From: Solidesulfovibrio sp.
GTDB lineage: Bacteria > Desulfobacterota > Desulfovibrionia > Desulfovibrionales > Desulfovibrionaceae
DNA: 64,000 bases
Reading direction: 5' to 3'
Assembly (NCBI RefSeq): GCF_029978005.1
Contig: NZ_JARKOZ010000002.1
Location: 1-64,000 of the forward strand
The notes under the pieces: model-generated
Seen by the model: only the letters and a program-made list of their open reading frames with translations
Database searches by the model: none
Told to the model about the DNA's origin: nothing
In this document: in pieces, positions 62,447 to 64,000 of the stretch
Layout of the letters: every line of letters begins with the position of its first letter
How positions within the stretch are numbered: position 1 is the stretch's first letter
Made by a program: the position numbers and the translations under genes

Positions 62447-62567
62447 CCCCAAAAGCCTCGCCAATGTCGCGTCCTCGAAAAAGCGCCTGCCTTTCAAGAG
62501 GACTACATGTCAACGGAACGGCTTCCCTTGAAAAATGCGGCCGCATCTTCCAAGGGGGGCTCGCGTG

Positions 62568-63056
62568 CTAGGACTGGTTCTGCTCGATCCAGGCGTCGAG
62601 CTCGTGGACGCGCTGTTCCTTGCGCTCCTTGAACTTCTCCTTGAACTCGGCCTTAAGCGCCTCGCGCTTGGCCCGCTGTTCCGGGGTCAGCACGGCGTCC
62701 ACGGCGGCCTTGACCTTGCCGCGCGCCACGGCCAGCTCCACGCCGGCGTCGGCCATGGCCTTGGCCGCCCCGCGCACGGCGGCCTCGTCGCCGGGGGTCT
62801 TGTCCATGACCTCGCGCAGCTTGGCGAAGGCCGTTTTCATCGCCTCGCGCAGGGGCTTGGTCTGCTCCCGGCCGTTTTTGAGGATGCGCGCCACCTCGTG
62901 CTTCTGCACGGGCGTCAGGTCCAGGCTTTCGAGCATGCGCACGAGGCCCCGGTTATGGCCCGCCTGGGCGGCGTCCTCCGCTCCCTTGGCCAAGGCCGCG
63001 CCCGAAAGGGCCAGCATCATGCACAGCGCCGCGACGGCGGTCAGACGGAGTTTCAT
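62568..63056 (-). CDS. Spy/CpxP-like periplasmic protein
   Basis: 162 residues, GAGGAAG before ATG 63056. Signal peptide (LTAVAALCMMLALSGAALA), then helical with two LTP motifs (LDLTPVQKHEV, VLTPEQRAKREAL), the hallmark of Spy/CpxP/CnrX-like proteins. These bind unfolded proteins or metal in the periplasm. The neighbouring ECF sigma gene hints at an envelope- or metal-stress system. Confidence 0.85.
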   Translation of the reverse strand: MKLRLTAVAALCMMLALSGAALAKGAEDAAQAGHNRGLVRMLESLDLTPVQKHEVARILKNGREQTKPLREAMKTAFAKLREVMDKTPGDEAAVRGAAKAMADAGVELAVARGKVKAAVDAVLTPEQRAKREALKAEFKEKFKERKEQRVHELDAWIEQNQS

Positions 63057-63348
63057 CGGTCTTCCTCACTGGTTGGGGTTGGTTTCGGCGGCCGCGTCAT
63101 TGCGGTCCGCCCGGGCCGCGCCGCCGCCATGCCGCGACGGTCGGTCCTGGGCATGGTACGCACGACCAGCCCCCTCCCCCCGCCAGGGGAGTCCGCGTCC
63201 AAGCGCCCCCGGCGAGGCGGGCGCGGGGGATTTCGCCGCCGGCCGCGTACCAGCAGACAAGGGCGGCGCGCGGCACGGGCCGCGCGGGACGCCCGCCCGG
63301 ACCCATTGACCCCGCGCCCAGGCGGCGCGAAAAGACCTGATGAGGAAC

Positions 63349-63666
63349 ATGCCGATGCAGTTTTTTTCCGTACATCCCGAAAGCGCTCCCCGGGCGCGAA
63401 AGCGCCTGGGCACGGCGGCCATCCTGGCGGCGGCGCTTTTGCTTGGCTACGCCGTCCAGGCGAAGGCCCAGCAGCCGGCCGGGGAGGGTGCCCAGGCCAT
63501 CAAGACGGCCTGCAAAAGCGACTACAAGACCCTGTGCCAGGGCGTGCAGCCGGGCGGCGGCCGCATCGTGGCCTGCCTCAAGCAGAACGCCGACAAGCTC
63601 TCGCCGGCCTGCCGCCAGGCCCTGGACGCGGCCAAGGCGGCCAGGCCGGCTCCGGCCGGCCAGTAG
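63349..63666 (+). CDS. Exported Cys-rich repeat protein
   Basis: 105 residues from ATG 63349 (GAGG upstream; ATG 63340 is an alternative). A signal peptide (GTAAILAAALLLGYAVQAKA) precedes a Cys-rich repeat with Cys at ACKSDYKTLCQGVQPG and ACLKQNADKLSPACRQAL. Four Cys with C-x7-C-x-like spacing suggest two disulfides. Function unknown; it sits before an ECF sigma gene. Confidence 0.75.
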   Translation: MPMQFFSVHPESAPRARKRLGTAAILAAALLLGYAVQAKAQQPAGEGAQAIKTACKSDYKTLCQGVQPGGGRIVACLKQNADKLSPACRQALDAAKAARPAPAGQ

Positions 63667-63837
63667 GCCAGCCCGACCGTCCCGGGACACAGGACGCAAG
63701 AGGCTTCCGCCCCGCCGGTCGGGACCGGCGGGGCGGCGAAGGGAACACGGCAATCGCCCATGGGGTCGCGCACCTTGGAAAGAACCTGGCCTTGCGCCGG
63801 ATGGCGATTTTCCCTCTTCCGCCCGGCCGACGGGGGG

Positions 63838-64000
63838 GTGCGCAACGCGCCCGCCCCCCGGGACTACGCGGACGCGGCCGACGAGGCCCTGGCCGCCTGG
63901 TCGGGCGACGGCGACAGGCGCGCCTTCGACGCCCTGGTCGTGCGCCACGGGGCCTTCGCCTTGCGCGTGGCGACGCGGCTTTTGCAGGACGCCGCCGCCG
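63838..64000 (+). CDS. ECF sigma factor, N-terminal part
   Basis: Cut by the window edge. From GTG 63838 the frame gives 54 residues with the sigma region 2 start: DEALAAWSGDGDRRAFDALV, then HGAFALRVATRLLQDAAA, the helix that precedes the conserved DA(E)D(V/L)Q motif. A G-rich stretch precedes the GTG and may act as ribosome site. It may control the Cys-rich and Spy-like genes nearby. Confidence 0.72.
   Translation, partial: MRNAPAPRDYADAADEALAAWSGDGDRRAFDALVVRHGAFALRVATRLLQDAAA

Noticed and set aside
1-64000. CRISPR arrays, tRNA or rRNA genes
   Set aside because: No regular spaced repeats, no cloverleaf-type sequence and no rRNA-like stretch were recognised by eye; a dedicated tool search was not possible.

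Overview
The window looks like the chromosome of a GC-rich, strictly anaerobic, sulfate-reducing delta-proteobacterium of the Desulfovibrionaceae (Solidesulfovibrio/Desulfovibrio type). This is inferred from gene content: a group III nitrogenase cluster, a glycyl-radical enzyme, a TRAP transporter, a sulfide:quinone-oxidoreductase-like module with heme-type sensor kinases, type III glutamine synthetase and a probable selenoprotein. No rRNA or tRNA gene was recognised, so the species is not fixed.

Region 1 (1 to about 10.09 kb) is the early end of a Mu-like transposable prophage. It holds a CI-type repressor on the plus strand and, on the minus strand, a tightly overlapping early operon with small regulators, a MuA-type DDE transposase, a MuB-type ATPase, DUF3164, HU and a GemA/gp16 protein. 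The body of the phage continues left of the window. Three copies of a 17-bp motif and a TG...CA-compatible edge near 10091-10093 mark its end.

Region 2 (10.2-16.4 kb) is a glycyl-radical module. A divergent activase and glycyl-radical enzyme each have a good sigma-54 (-24/-12) promoter. Then come two tandem HesB/IscA-like genes; the first has an in-frame TGA exactly where the second has a conserved Cys, so it is a probable selenoprotein. A further sigma-54 promoter precedes a TPR/DUF4125 pair.

Region 3 (16.8-30.6 kb) has a DUF169 protein, a chemoreceptor, a tripartite DctP-Q-M TRAP transporter, an MFS carrier, an NhaD-type antiporter and a broken PAS/sigma-54 activator.

Region 4 (30.6-43.9 kb) is a nitrogenase island without nifH, nifI or nifB in view: nifD-nifK-nifX-nifE-nifN on plus, converging with a minus-strand unit anfO-like / NitT-TauT ABC importer / NifA-like activator. 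Both units have near-consensus sigma-54 promoters, and nifD also has a perfect TGT-N10-ACA element.

Region 5 (44.3-56.6 kb) is a sulfide/redox signalling island: aldo-keto reductase, metallo-beta-lactamase protein, DsrE-like protein, two sensor kinases (one with a CXXCH motif), a receiver protein, DUF1641, an SQR-like flavoprotein, and a kinase/response-regulator pair whose tandem operators probably lie inside the regulator's own 3' end. Region 6 (57-64 kb) holds glnN, a MerR regulator, an alpha/beta hydrolase, an AEC carrier, a Spy/CpxP-like protein, a Cys-rich exported protein and the start of an ECF sigma factor.

A theme links regions 2 to 5. At least seven sequences fit the -24/-12 promoter with exact spacing, and three sigma-54 activators (one of them broken) are encoded nearby. 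Much of the window appears to be sigma-54-controlled accessory metabolism. All calls come from reading the sequence; no database search was run.
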